Positions 1 to 6,231 of a stretch of DNA of 9,211 bases are shown here, piece by piece. The notes under the pieces were generated by a model. It was not told the origin of the DNA and ran no database searches. It saw only the letters and a program-made list of their open reading frames with translations. The position numbers and the translations under genes were made by a program. The number at the start of each line of letters is the position of its first letter. Positions within the stretch are counted from its first letter, which is position 1. Source of the DNA: Nitrososphaeraceae archaeon (GTDB lineage Archaea; Thermoproteota; Nitrososphaeria; Nitrososphaerales; Nitrososphaeraceae). The stretch is from the NCBI GenBank assembly GCA_030038695.1, contig JASHSN010000317.1, positions 1-9,211 of the forward strand. The letters run 5' to 3'.

Positions 1-497
1 GCATTAGAGTTACCATTAGGCTGTAGCTTGTTAAAATCAACATATTTCTCTAGGGTCTTTACTAGAGGTGTGTGATCAAACAGATACGTCCACTTGTCGG
101 GTGTAAAACACTGGGGGTCTAAAAAGAACTGTCCAGGCCCCCATCTAGGTTCAAAGACTTTTTTGTTCCCATGAAATGCTGCACCATAGAAAGACAATAT
201 CGATTTTGCTTGCGAGATACGTGCGAGTGAGGAGGAATCTACTGTTGAAATAGGCAATTTTAAATTTGTATTGCTTCCCTCAGCAAGCTCCAACCAGAAT
301 TGTTCCAGTTCCCTTTCAGGATGGTCTCCCTTACTTCCAGCTATTATGGTGGCATTCAGTCCACCAATTGATGTACCCGCCACTATGTCGATCTTAATAT
401 TATTATTTGTAAGTGCCTTGAAAACTCCAGATCCAAAAGCACCTAGAGAGCCTCCTCCTTGAAGTATTAGGACATTCTCAATTGTATCACTAGACAT
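1..497 (-). CDS. Patatin-like phospholipase (N-terminal part, cut by window edge)
   Basis: This is the first 165 codons of a patatin-family serine acyl hydrolase, which cleaves acyl chains from lipids. The glycine-rich oxyanion-hole motif GGGSLGA lies at residues 14-20. The nucleophile elbow GTSIGG follows at 41-46, with Ser43 as the expected catalytic serine. The sequence between and after them reads as the usual alpha/beta fold, and the later part (FDHTPLVKTLEKYVDF) resembles the patatin subgroup that carries a DUF3734 C-terminal domain. The catalytic Asp of the Ser-Asp dyad would lie beyond the left edge, so completeness cannot be judged. There is no signal peptide, so it is probably cytoplasmic. 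The ATG at 497 is chosen because the motif order and spacing fit and a TATA-like box lies about 26 bases upstream. The frame shows no break in the visible part. The family call is firm; the substrate is unknown. Confidence 0.9.
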   Translation of the reverse strand, partial: MSSDTIENVLILQGGGSLGAFGSGVFKALTNNNIKIDIVAGTSIGGLNATIIAGSKGDHPERELEQFWLELAEGSNTNLKLPISTVDSSSLARISQAKSILSFYGAAFHGNKKVFEPRWGPGQFFLDPQCFTPDKWTYLFDHTPLVKTLEKYVDFNKLQPNGNSN

Positions 498-522
498 ATA
501 TCATAATATCATCTCACGTGGA

Positions 523-533
523 TTTAATATTAA
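523..533 (-). promoter_or_regulatory. TATA-like box of the patatin gene
   Basis: The AT-only palindromic run TTAATATTAAA on the minus strand ends about 26 bases before the ATG at 497. That is the spacing expected for an archaeal box A on a leaderless or near-leaderless transcript. No Shine-Dalgarno sequence is seen between it and the start, which fits that reading. It is inferred from sequence only. Confidence 0.4.
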
Positions 534-644
534 CAACCTAACTGGAAGAATCTAGAATAGGTTCGTGTTGAGCATTCCCGTGTTGCCTGGTCAGATATCT
601 GTTGTAACGGCATTGTTTGAAATAATGACACAATATCGTAAAAT

Positions 645-1226
645 CTATGAAATTCTGAATGATTGAGCGTAATCTGCAGCAAATTGATTGAAAGATATAT
701 GTTTTCTGCTCTTGGCACGTTCAACATCTTGAGAGACTACGGATGCATTGCGGGTCTTTCGAAAGTCATATAGCTCCACTAAGGTATCAACACCCCACTC
801 ATGCATACCCGCATTTTTCATCACATTTCTAGTATCATTGAAAGAAACATTCACGTATGTTACTTTCTTATTTGCAACAGTAGATATGATTTCAGCTATT
901 TCATAATTGGAGATGGCAGCAGCATATGTGCTTCGTTCTTATGTTCGTCGCTGTCGGCAAGTGCGTGTACTGCAGCAGCTCCGATATCCCGTGTGTCCAC
1001 GAAACTGGTTTTACTGTCTCCAAGTGGAAAAGAGAAAGTACCTAGAGTCCTGATAGAATCAGCAAGACCCAAGTAGTTCTGCATAAATGACATTGGATGC
1101 AAGAAAGTAGGGTTTATACAAGACGATCTTTTTCAACTTCCATATGTAGCCTGTTCATAGTAATCCCTTCTATCTGCGGACCAAATGCTGATTCTTTAAC
1201 AATATTTGCTTTTCTTGCTTGTGCCA
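645..1226 (-). pseudogene. NmrA-like NAD(P)-binding reductase, 5'-truncated and frameshifted
   Basis: The conceptual protein joins three frame segments. The first, near 1226-1130, reads ARKANIVKESAFGP then RLHMEVEK. The second, near 1128-925, reads NPTFLHPMSFMQNYLG, then FPLGDSKTSFVDTRDIGAAA. The third, near 930-645, reads ISNYEIAEIIS through DTRNVMKNAGM and ends FAADYAQSFRIS. The order and motifs match the NmrA/HSCARG atypical short-chain dehydrogenase family, whose members bind NAD(P) and act as redox sensors or quinone reductases. The N-terminal Rossmann glycine motif is missing: homology stops where the divergent pstS remnant begins. One frame change falls at a run of five T (1129-1133) and the other around the GCAGCAGC at 916-923. 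A Cys also stands where the family normally has Gly, just before NPTFLHP. It is not expected to make a working protein. The family assignment is firm; the exact breakpoints are approximate. Confidence 0.8.
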
Positions 1227-1260
1227 CCAAACGTACGGATCGGGAACAACGTATGTTTGG
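1227..1260. repeat. Imperfect 10-bp inverted repeat at the NmrA/pstS junction
   Basis: CCAAACGTAC at 1227-1236 is complementary to GTATGTTTGG at 1251-1260, with one G-T pairing and a 14-base spacer. The right arm lies within pstS codons (Thr-Thr-Tyr-Val-Trp). The left arm lies where NmrA homology ends. Its position at the fusion point suggests that it took part in, or arose from, the rearrangement, but chance cannot be excluded. Confidence 0.5.
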
Positions 1261-1833
1261 ACGAGCTATCTTTCTGAGGAAAGTCCATCATGGAATCAGA
1301 CCATTGGGGCCTCGAAGGCAGTTCTATGGCCAATTGGAGTGGGTGCATCAGGTAGTGAAGGTGTTGCAAATACTATTAAAAGTTCTCTTAACAGTATTGG
1401 ATACGTAGAACTTGATTATGCTCTTACTAAGGACATTCCTTTTGGGTTGGTAAAGAATCCTACGGGCAATTTTATAGCACCTTCATTAGACTCGACCCAG
1501 GAAGCAGTTGGCAATGCAGTAGCTTTGGATTCCCTTCCAGCAGGTGATAAGTCGTGGACGAAGGTTTCGATGCTTAAAGCTCCAGGACCCCAATCATATC
1601 CGATAGCGAGTTTTTCATATCTAATCCTATACAGAGAAATGAGTGCTAACCCCAGTTTAGATCAAACAAAAGCAAAGGCATTGGTCGATTTCATATCATG
1701 GGCAATTACTGATGGACAAAAGTTAGCACCGAACCTAGGTTATGTCCCACTTCCTGCAAGAGTCGTCAAGGGAGACCAAGATACGCTAAGGTTATTAACA
1801 TTCAGGGGAACGCCACTGTATACTGGACCTTAA
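1236..1833 (+). pseudogene. pstS: PstS phosphate-binding protein, 5'-truncated remnant
   Basis: This is the C-terminal part (about 199 codons) of the periplasmic-type phosphate-binding subunit of the Pst ABC transporter, which captures phosphate outside the cell. The frame starts inside the phosphate-binding SDGSGTT motif, of which only GSGTT is kept. It then continues with YVWTSYLSEESPSWN, GVGASGSEGVANTIKSS, SIGYVELDYALT, NFIAPSLDSTQEA, KAPGPQSYPIASFSYLILY and AKALVDFISWAITDGQK, ending PLPARVV...GTPLYTGP. All are in the family's normal order. The usual protein is about 350 residues with a signal peptide or lipobox; here the signal peptide and first lobe are absent. A GTG or similar codon upstream at about 1219 opens the frame, but the first residues do not resemble PstS. 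No pstC, pstA or pstB follows, so this is an isolated fragment rather than part of a pst operon. The remaining frame is clean, which suggests a fairly recent break. Confidence 0.85.
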
Positions 1834-2146
1834 AATCCAATTCTGAGGTTCTTCATATTTACAGGGCGCTAATATTTTCGATTTAGTATCACAAAAGACT
1901 CTGCGTTCTCCCCAACCGATATTTGATAGTCACAATCGACTCAGACTCCAGGTAATATTCGGCTCGATAAACCCTGGGTTCGTAAACCCCAGATTGCAAC
2001 AACTTGCATGACATAGACTATAGTATTACTATTTGCAGTCACATTTATCTATATAAAGCTTTATTAGATCAATACCGCCTCCGATTTCTAAAGAGGTCAC
2101 GTTCAAGTAGGAGCAACACGGCGAATCAACATTGAAAGATGATTTG
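1834..2146. other. Gene-free spacer with a small hairpin and a TATA-like box
   Basis: No coding frame resembling a protein was found on either strand. Two items stand out. At 1967-1992, AACCCTGGGTT is followed directly by CGTAAACCCCAG, which can fold as CTGGGTT/AACCCCAG with a single bulged C. The other is the TATA-like CTATATAAA near 2050. The hairpin might mark the end of the pstS remnant's transcript, but it has no T run after it. Confidence 0.35.
2049..2058 (+). promoter_or_regulatory. TATA-like box upstream of the 2147 gene
   Basis: CTATATAAAG sits about 90 bases before the ATG at 2147. If it is used, transcription would start near 2080 and leave a leader of about 65 bases. This is the best match to archaeal box A in the spacer. 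It is an inference with no other support. Confidence 0.3.
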
Positions 2147-2482
2147 ATGGAAAATAGATACGGAAAATTTGATTTCAAAAAGGAAGATCTCGAAATAGAA
2201 TCAAATGATGGGACTCAATATTTGGTAGATCCGGAGAAAGATGTATGTTTATACAAGATACCTTATCGTCCAGACTGGGAAGGTGAAGAATTCTATATGC
2301 ACGAAACAGAAAATCATGGAAGACAATTCTATCGATTATATTTCGGAGACGGTTGGGCTAAATTTGAATCTGTAGAGAAAAAGTATATCGCAGATGTGCT
2401 CAAAGATGAAGAACTTAAGCACGATACCGTAATTACACGAGAACAGCTAGAATTCCTTGAAAAACATGGAATAAAATTCTGA
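2147..2482 (+). CDS. Hypothetical protein, 111 residues
   Basis: I do not recognise the family. The protein is soluble and highly charged, with no signal peptide, membrane segment or cysteine cluster. It starts MENRYGKFDFKKEDLEIES and has an aromatic- and acid-rich middle (YKIPYRPDWEGEEFYMHE, then FYRLYFGDGWAKFE). It ends in a predicted amphipathic helix (ITREQLEFLEKHGIKF). The regular spread of charged and aromatic residues and the clean frame between stops argue for a real gene. The ATG at 2147 is preferred. A TTG at 2132 in the same frame would add five residues and is 18 bases from an AGGAG at 2109-2113, which is too far for a normal ribosome-binding site. The frame is closed upstream by a TAG at 2108. 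Neighbours are a broken pstS upstream and a tiny zinc-ribbon gene downstream, which give no hint of function. Confidence 0.85.
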   Translation: MENRYGKFDFKKEDLEIESNDGTQYLVDPEKDVCLYKIPYRPDWEGEEFYMHETENHGRQFYRLYFGDGWAKFESVEKKYIADVLKDEELKHDTVITREQLEFLEKHGIKF

Positions 2483-2499
2483 CAGATGAACGTCCTGGT

Positions 2500-2733
2500 G
2501 TGTGTGAAGCTATTCCACGGCCAGTTATCCTATGTACAATAGAGAAAGATCGTGACCGGAAACTAAATACCCCTTTAACTGATGATGAAGGCTCACGGCT
2601 TCATAATCATCTAATGGCAAATATTGTATTCATAGAAAGGTCAAGAAGAAAAAATAACAACGATATGGAGGCTTGTCTAATTTGTTCAAGTGGGAACATT
2701 ACATTAATTTCTACTACAAACGACGGCTCATAA
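2500..2733 (+). CDS. Doubtful small ORF, up to 77 residues
   Basis: A GTG-initiated open frame begins 17 bases after the preceding stop. The same frame is in fact open further upstream, overlapping the end of the 2147 gene. The first half (PRPVILCTIEKDRDRK, LTDDEGSRLHNHLMANIVFI) looks protein-like. The last third (SRRKNNNDMEACLICSSG) is less so, although it contains a single CxxC. No ribosome-binding site is visible before the GTG and no family is recognised. It could be a real small gene, the tail of a broken one, or a chance frame. It ends nine bases before the palindrome at 2742. Confidence 0.3.
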   Translation: MCEAIPRPVILCTIEKDRDRKLNTPLTDDEGSRLHNHLMANIVFIERSRRKNNNDMEACLICSSGNITLISTTNDGS

Positions 2734-2741
2734 AATGTGAT

Positions 2742-2758
2742 TGAGAAAATATTTCTCA
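2742..2758. promoter_or_regulatory. Perfect palindrome over a TATA-like core, upstream of the zinc-ribbon gene
   Basis: TGAGAAA-ATA-TTTCTCA is a perfect 7-base inverted repeat with a 3-base centre. Its core AAAATATTT is TATA-like and lies about 37-45 bases before the ATG at 2791. This makes it a candidate operator covering a promoter. It could also be a weak hairpin ending the upstream ORF. No protein is known to bind it. Confidence 0.4.
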
Positions 2759-2790
2759 TATTAGCATTTGTCACTTGATAGGGATTATGA

Positions 2791-2934
2791 ATGTTACAAA
2801 AAAAATCTTGTAGAGCATGTGGAACAACAATGACTACATTTGCAGTGTGTGAAGTATGCAAGGAGAGCATTTCGTGGCGATGTAGCAGATGTATTAAAAT
2901 GGAGACTGCCACGCATATACATAATTACGAGTGA
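2791..2934 (+). CDS. Small zinc-ribbon-like protein, 47 residues
   Basis: The frame encodes MLQKKSCRACGTTMTTF followed by AVCEVCKESISWRCSRC and ends METATHIHNYE. It contains three CxxC pairs (residues 7/10, 20/23 and 31/34) and a terminal His-x-His (42/44). That is enough ligands for two tetrahedral zinc sites, as in small double zinc ribbons. The order CxxC, CxxC-KE, W-x-CxxC, HIH is too regular to be chance. Such short metal-binding proteins often act in nucleic-acid or protein binding, but nothing here shows which. The ATG at 2791 is used because an ATG four bases earlier is in another frame and stops after eight codons. AGGG at 2780-2783 is a weak ribosome-binding candidate. A palindrome with a TATA-like core lies upstream. 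No paralogue is seen in the window. Confidence 0.75.
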   Translation: MLQKKSCRACGTTMTTFAVCEVCKESISWRCSRCIKMETATHIHNYE

Positions 2935-3408
2935 GCCTCATACCACTACGCACATTAGTCATCAGGTACTACTAAATAATCACTAGCCTATAGGTGACAT
3001 TACTGTGCAATGGCACAACTGAACATTGTCATTTGTCTGCCCATGGGTAACAAAGATGTTTCAATGTTGCTTTTTAAATATTTGCTTCGATCTATCTTCA
3101 TGCTTTATTACGACTGCTACCATTTTACCATCTCTTACTTCCCAATCCCAATACAGCTTGTGTTTTGTCTGTAGTTTCCACTTTCAGTATAGCATTTTGA
3201 TAAAATATTCCATATCAACGTTAGCGGTTTCTATTCACCGTACAAAAGAGGCTTGCGTTATTTCAGGACTGAGGGTCGATTATTCTGACCGGTGCTGGAT
3301 CTGCATCCAAAGGGTTTCCTTTCCAATTGAGATCACATCGAGATCACCATGTCTTCTATTATCCAATGTGCCGGATGGATAAGTTACTTAAAGCAAGATA
3401 GAGACACT
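2935..3408. other. Gene-poor spacer with traces of eroded coding sequence
   Basis: Apart from the short minus-strand frame at 3061-3213, nothing convincing is present. The plus strand is open from about 3026 to 3382, but its translation is low-complexity Cys/Phe/Ser text typical of noncoding AT-rich DNA. On the minus strand near 3360-3280, a short frame reads DLNWKGNPLDADPAPVRI before a stop. This could be another eroded piece, but it is not recognised. A small perfect hairpin, TGTGC-AATG-GCACA, lies near 3004-3017. Confidence 0.3.
3061..3213 (-). pseudogene. Short unrecognised frame with one internal stop
   Basis: From an ATG at 3213 the minus strand reads MEYFIKMLY, then a TGA at 3186-3184. 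It continues in the same frame with KWKLQTKHKLYWDWEV, then RDGKMVAVVIKHEDRSKQ, and ends IFKKQH. The second half has a beta-strand/turn/charged-helix look that is hard to ascribe to chance. The internal TGA follows Tyr and could be a decayed Trp codon (TGG). No family is recognised. It could be a fragment of a larger lost gene or a coincidental frame. Confidence 0.3.
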
Positions 3409-4399
3409 CTAAACGGTTTTTATTACTGCACGAAAGCGGACATTTCCAGTAGCTACGTTCTCATATGCCCAAGCAATATCATCAAGAGTGTATGTTTCCG
3501 CAATTATTTTGACTTTTCCTTGTGTTACATAATCTAATGCTTCATAAAGATATTCTGGGCCGTTTTGTTGAGAGCTAATTATGCGGCTACGGTTACCTAT
3601 TATTTCAGAGGTCACAACAAGAGGTTCGGCCGAAACACCCATCAATACTAATCTTCCATCAGGTCTTAGACCCTTTAAGACTTCAGTCGCAGCATTGTAC
3701 GAATTACTGGTAACAAGTATCACATCTGCACCACCAGCTCGTTTCAATGCGTCTCCATTAGTTACTACCATATCAGCTCCAAGTTTGCTTGCTAATTCTT
3801 CTTTATCCTTTGAGTGCGTTATACCAACGGTGTAAAAAAACGGCGGCCTTGGAGAACTGAATTGCTAAGTGTCCTAAACCTCCAATTCCCAATACTGCTA
3901 TCTTCTCGTGAGGTTTTGGATCCGCAAATCTTAAACCACTCCAAACAGTGTACCCGGCGCAAAATACTGGAGCTGCCTGCTCATATGATATTCCATTTGG
4001 AAGAAGAGTTGTAGCATCAGCATAAGCTACCAAATATTCTGCATGGCTGCCAGGAGTATTGATACCAGTAGCTATCTGCTGTGCACAGAACATTGGTTTC
4101 CCACGTTGACACCATTCGAATCTACCACATGAAGCTTGTACCCAAGGTACCCCAACTCTGTCTCCAATCTTGCGACTAGTAACACCACTTCCCAATTCGA
4201 CGATTTCACCTGCTGGTTCATGACCTATGGTACGAGGGAAAGCCGAACTAGGCACATGGCCTTCTGTAATATGCACATCAGTATAGCACAAACCACTAGC
4301 ATGTATTTTTATTAGAACCTGATTAGTGGCTGGATGTGGCGTTGGAACATCTTTAACTTCCCATTTACCATGAATTGCTGGAACGACGGCTGCTTGCAT
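3409..4399 (-). pseudogene. Zinc-dependent alcohol dehydrogenase, broken by one extra base
   Basis: This is a medium-chain, zinc-containing NAD(P)-dependent alcohol dehydrogenase (AdhP-like, COG1064) that would interconvert alcohols and aldehydes. The catalytic zinc ligands are visible: Cys38 in GLCYTDVH, the GHE at 59-61, and Cys147 in APVFCAGYT. The nucleotide-binding motif GIGGLGH is at 171-177. Reading is lost just after FSKAAVF at a run of seven A (3834-3840, plus strand). With six, the frame continues VFYTVGITHSKDKEELA through GADMVVTNGDALKRAGGADV and ends FRAVIKTV, giving 329 residues, close to the usual 335-350. The structural zinc loop C-x2-C-x2-C-x7-C is also damaged: Cys91, Cys97 and Cys105 remain, but the second position is Phe94 (codon TTC at 4120-4118; one base from TGC). 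The ATG at 4399 fits the family start, and GGCGGAG lies upstream. It could still be a homopolymer sequencing error, but the lost cysteine points to real decay. Confidence 0.85.
3834..3840. repeat. A7 homopolymer at the dehydrogenase frameshift
   Basis: Seven A on the plus strand (seven T in the gene) sit exactly where the reading frame changes. Six would restore a full-length protein. Slippage during replication, transcriptional slippage, or a sequencing length error could each explain it. Confidence 0.8.
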
Positions 4400-4526
4400 T
4401 ATAATACTACTCCGCCATTCTCTAACTCATTCTCCAATAATAATTTATGTTATGATTTGGCGGCTTTACGCAGGTATTTCGGGTCACGTCGTAGTACATC
4501 ACTACTGAAGCTAAGACAACATTACA

Positions 4527-4694
4527 TCAGACCATTCCTACCTCATTTTTGTCTTTTTGACAAGTAGTTTGATAGGAGGATTTAAAAGTAAATAGTAACA
4601 AAGCAATTAATGCTTCGTCGTCGTCTTCGTTAGAGGCGGATAGAGATGTCAGAGGACTCATATCATTGAAGTTGTCCTTGACGCGAAGCATCAT
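4527..4694 (-). CDS. Possible 55-residue ORF opposite a GC-richer segment
   Basis: From tandem ATGs at 4694 and 4691 the minus strand reads MMLRVKDNFNDMSPLTSL, an acidic patch NEDDDE, a hydrophobic stretch ALIALLLFTF, and ends QKDKNEVGMV. No ribosome-binding site is clear and no family is recognised. The complementary plus-strand frame (4576-4752) has a stronger GC third-position bias, so only one of the two is likely to have been coding. Confidence 0.2.
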   Translation of the reverse strand: MMLRVKDNFNDMSPLTSLSASNEDDDEALIALLLFTFKSSYQTTCQKDKNEVGMV

Positions 4695-4752
4695 GTGGGT
4701 TCAGGAGCTCGGTTTCTTGGAGCTCGACAAGCAGAACGCGGGTCCTTTATAG
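4576..4752 (+). pseudogene. GC-richer open segment, possible C-terminal gene fragment
   Basis: The plus strand is open for 58 codons to a TAG at 4750-4752. It reads EDLKVNSNKAINASSSSS, then LEADRDVRGLISLKLSLT, then RSIMWVQELGFLELDKQN. Its codons from about 4610 onward end mostly in G or C, unlike the AT-rich codons of neighbouring genes. It begins right after GGAGG (4575-4579) but has no ATG or GTG at a suitable distance. The protein is not recognised. It may be the tail of a gene acquired from, or once evolving in, a more GC-rich background. A duplicated GGAGCTC (4704-4710 and 4719-4725) lies inside. Confidence 0.25.
4704..4725. repeat. Paired GGAGCTC motif with an 8-base spacer
   Basis: GGAGCTC occurs at 4704-4710 and again at 4719-4725. 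Because GAGCTC is its own complement, the pair is both a direct and an inverted repeat and can form a 6-base stem with a 9-base loop. It may be chance, a local duplication, or a two-site binding element upstream of the YVTN remnant. Confidence 0.3.
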
Positions 4753-4770
4753 AATATATTATATTAGTAG
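4752..4770 (+). promoter_or_regulatory. AT-rich box before the YVTN remnant
   Basis: GAATATATTATATTAG ends about 15 bases before the ATG at 4780, with its centre close to the -25 to -30 position expected for an archaeal box A serving a leaderless start. It is consistent with an old promoter for the YVTN gene. Confidence 0.3.
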
Positions 4771-4779
4771 TAGAATTAG

Positions 4780-5560
4780 ATGTGTTGGATTGTTGAGGGC
4801 TATCTAAAAAAACATCGCTTACAAGTTGCGATTGTCATACTGATAATTCTGGCCGTATCTATTTAGATTTCCTCTGTAGGTGCTATGGAATATATAGATG
4901 TTATAATCAAGAAGGCAGCCAGAGGATCAACAATAAAAGCTACTGATATTTTACTAACTAACTCTGAATAGTATAACGAATCACTTCCTAAATCGGAATC
5001 TAAGACCTATGGCATACCTACAGCAGCGCTGCTTTCTCCTCAGCGAATCTTTCTGCAGGAAAAGGTAACACGTTCTTGAACCAATCAGGGCTTACAGTGG
5101 ATACATATCCCATAGGAGTAGGGATAAATCCAGTTACCAAGAAGATATATGCTATAAACGAGTTCTCAAATAGGCTATGAGTCATAAGCGATACCAACAA
5201 CAGCGTGGAGGGTACTATTACTGTCGGTGATTTTCCATATGGGGTTGCGGTTAATCCTTTTGATAGTAGAGTAAATGTTACAACCAGATGCTTAGATATC
5301 GTATCGGTGATAGATTATTCTACCAATTCTAAATTGCATAATATAACTTTTCAGAGTTCTCCAGTGGGTATAAATCCGTCAGCTAATTGGATATATGTCA
5401 CCAACATCAACTCTAATGCCGTATCTGTCATAGATGGCATAACTAACAACGTGGCGGCTAACATTACTGCGGGAAAGGTCCTAATAAAGTATACGTAACA
5501 AATATTGGATCCGACCCCATAACTGTTATAGATGCTTGAAACAAAGAGAAGTCAACTGTA
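4780..5560 (+). pseudogene. Secreted/anchored YVTN beta-propeller protein, degraded
   Basis: From an ATG at 4780 the frame reads MCWIVEGYLKKHR, then a membrane or signal segment LQVAIVILIILAVSI, then a premature TAG at 4864-4866, and resumes ISSVGAMEYIDV to a stop at 4969. After a frame change, propeller blades follow: LTVDTYPIGVGINPVTKK then IYAINEFSNRL, a TGA at 5178-5180, VISDTNNSVEGTITVG, DFPYGVAVNPF, VSVIDYSTNSKLHNITF, SPVGINPSANWIYVTN, then VSVIDGITNN. Near 5475 part of a blade is lost with another frame change. NKVYVTNIGSDPITVIDA follows, ending at a TGA at 5537. These are YVTN repeats, found in many archaeal cell-surface proteins thought to act in adhesion or surface-layer interaction. 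At least two stops and two frame changes make this a pseudogene. A late segment (5205-5498) remains open with a GTG start but covers only part of the propeller. The link between the signal segment and the blades is inferred from order and strand. Confidence 0.75.
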
Positions 5561-5707
5561 GTAATACTTTTGTCATTGTCTACATTCTTGAGAAATTCGT
5601 CCTGACATACGAGTTAATTATCACTCTTGGACTCAACATGTCCTTCTGCGAGTATTTTGTTGCTGTGATCAATAGTACCACAAAATGACAACTGCAACTG
5701 TGTTGGC

Positions 5708-5734
5708 TTGGTCTGGTAAATATCACTAGACCAA
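5708..5734. repeat. Hairpin with 10-bp stem and 7-base loop
   Basis: TTGGTCTGGT (5708-5717) pairs with ACTAGACCAA (5725-5734) around AAATATC, with one G-U pair. It lies about 150 bases after the YVTN remnant. It has no T run after it, so a terminator role is only a possibility. Confidence 0.45.
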
Positions 5735-5911
5735 TCTACAAAAGTGCAGATGGCTTATCCGAAAGGAGAGATTACGGATAGAAGAATCACGAACCACACA
5801 ATAGCAAACTATCCGAAACTTTCTCTGTTCTACAAGCCTAATCTACACTAGTTTTTATTATCATATTAAGGATAAATAGGCTTACAAACTGTGTACTGTA
5901 TTTCAAATAGG

Positions 5912-5931
5912 TAAGATTTATTCAAATCTTA
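5912..5931. repeat. Perfect 8-bp AT-rich hairpin
   Basis: TAAGATTT and AAATCTTA flank a 4-base ATTC loop. In AT-rich DNA this can arise by chance. No flanking gene gives it a role. Confidence 0.35.
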
Positions 5932-6231
5932 AATGGCAAAATTATATCTGTTAGTCGAACTATGCTTCCTCTTCCTAATCGTTCTAGAATATATATCTAA
6001 GTTAAATATAAGATAAAAAACGATAGAAAATCGTGGTCAGAAATATTCTCAGATAATATACTTCAATTCAGCTAAAAAAGATGGAAAAGGTGGCTATTCC
6101 GAGCAGTTTTATTCCGGATGGCGGTCCTATTCTATCCCTTTTCTGAGCCGTCTTGGCCTATACATTCACCGTATACGATATAGAAAAGTCTACCGAAAAA
6201 GCAAAGTGTTCATCATGAGAATGGTTTACGG

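Larger units (their letters stand above)
5561..6231. other. Long gene-free stretch with several hairpins
   Basis: No frame on either strand resembles a protein, and no tRNA or rRNA was recognised. The stretch is AT-rich and holds three inverted repeats: a 10-bp stem at 5708-5734, a 7-bp pair CGGATAG/CTATCCG at 5775-5815, and an 8-bp AT-rich stem at 5912-5931. It could be further eroded sequence downstream of the YVTN remnant or contain an unrecognised small RNA. Confidence 0.4.

Noticed and set aside
801..1076. Plus-strand open frame opposite the NmrA remnant
   Set aside because: It is the shadow of the reductase, whose motifs are clear on the minus strand.
1967..1993. Sequence resembling a tRNA T-arm (GGGTTCG followed by AAACCCC)
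   Set aside because: The loop lacks the conserved A after TTCG, the stem does not pair in tRNA geometry, and no acceptor, D-arm or anticodon arm fits around it.
2607..2912. Minus-strand open frame opposite the zinc-ribbon gene
   Set aside because: The plus strand explains this DNA with a regular Cys pattern; the minus-strand translation shows no such pattern.
3026..3382. 118-codon plus-strand open frame
   Set aside because: The translation is Cys/Phe/Ser-rich low-information text with no domain, and the better signal in this stretch is on the minus strand.
4334..4567. Plus-strand open frame upstream of the dehydrogenase
   Set aside because: It overlaps the start of the dehydrogenase on the opposite strand, and its translation is aromatic-rich noise.
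4864..5180. Stop-codon recoding (TAG or TGA read as an amino acid) in the YVTN gene
   Set aside because: Both TAG and TGA are involved along with frame changes and a missing blade, and the intact genes here end normally with stop codons, so decay is the simpler explanation.
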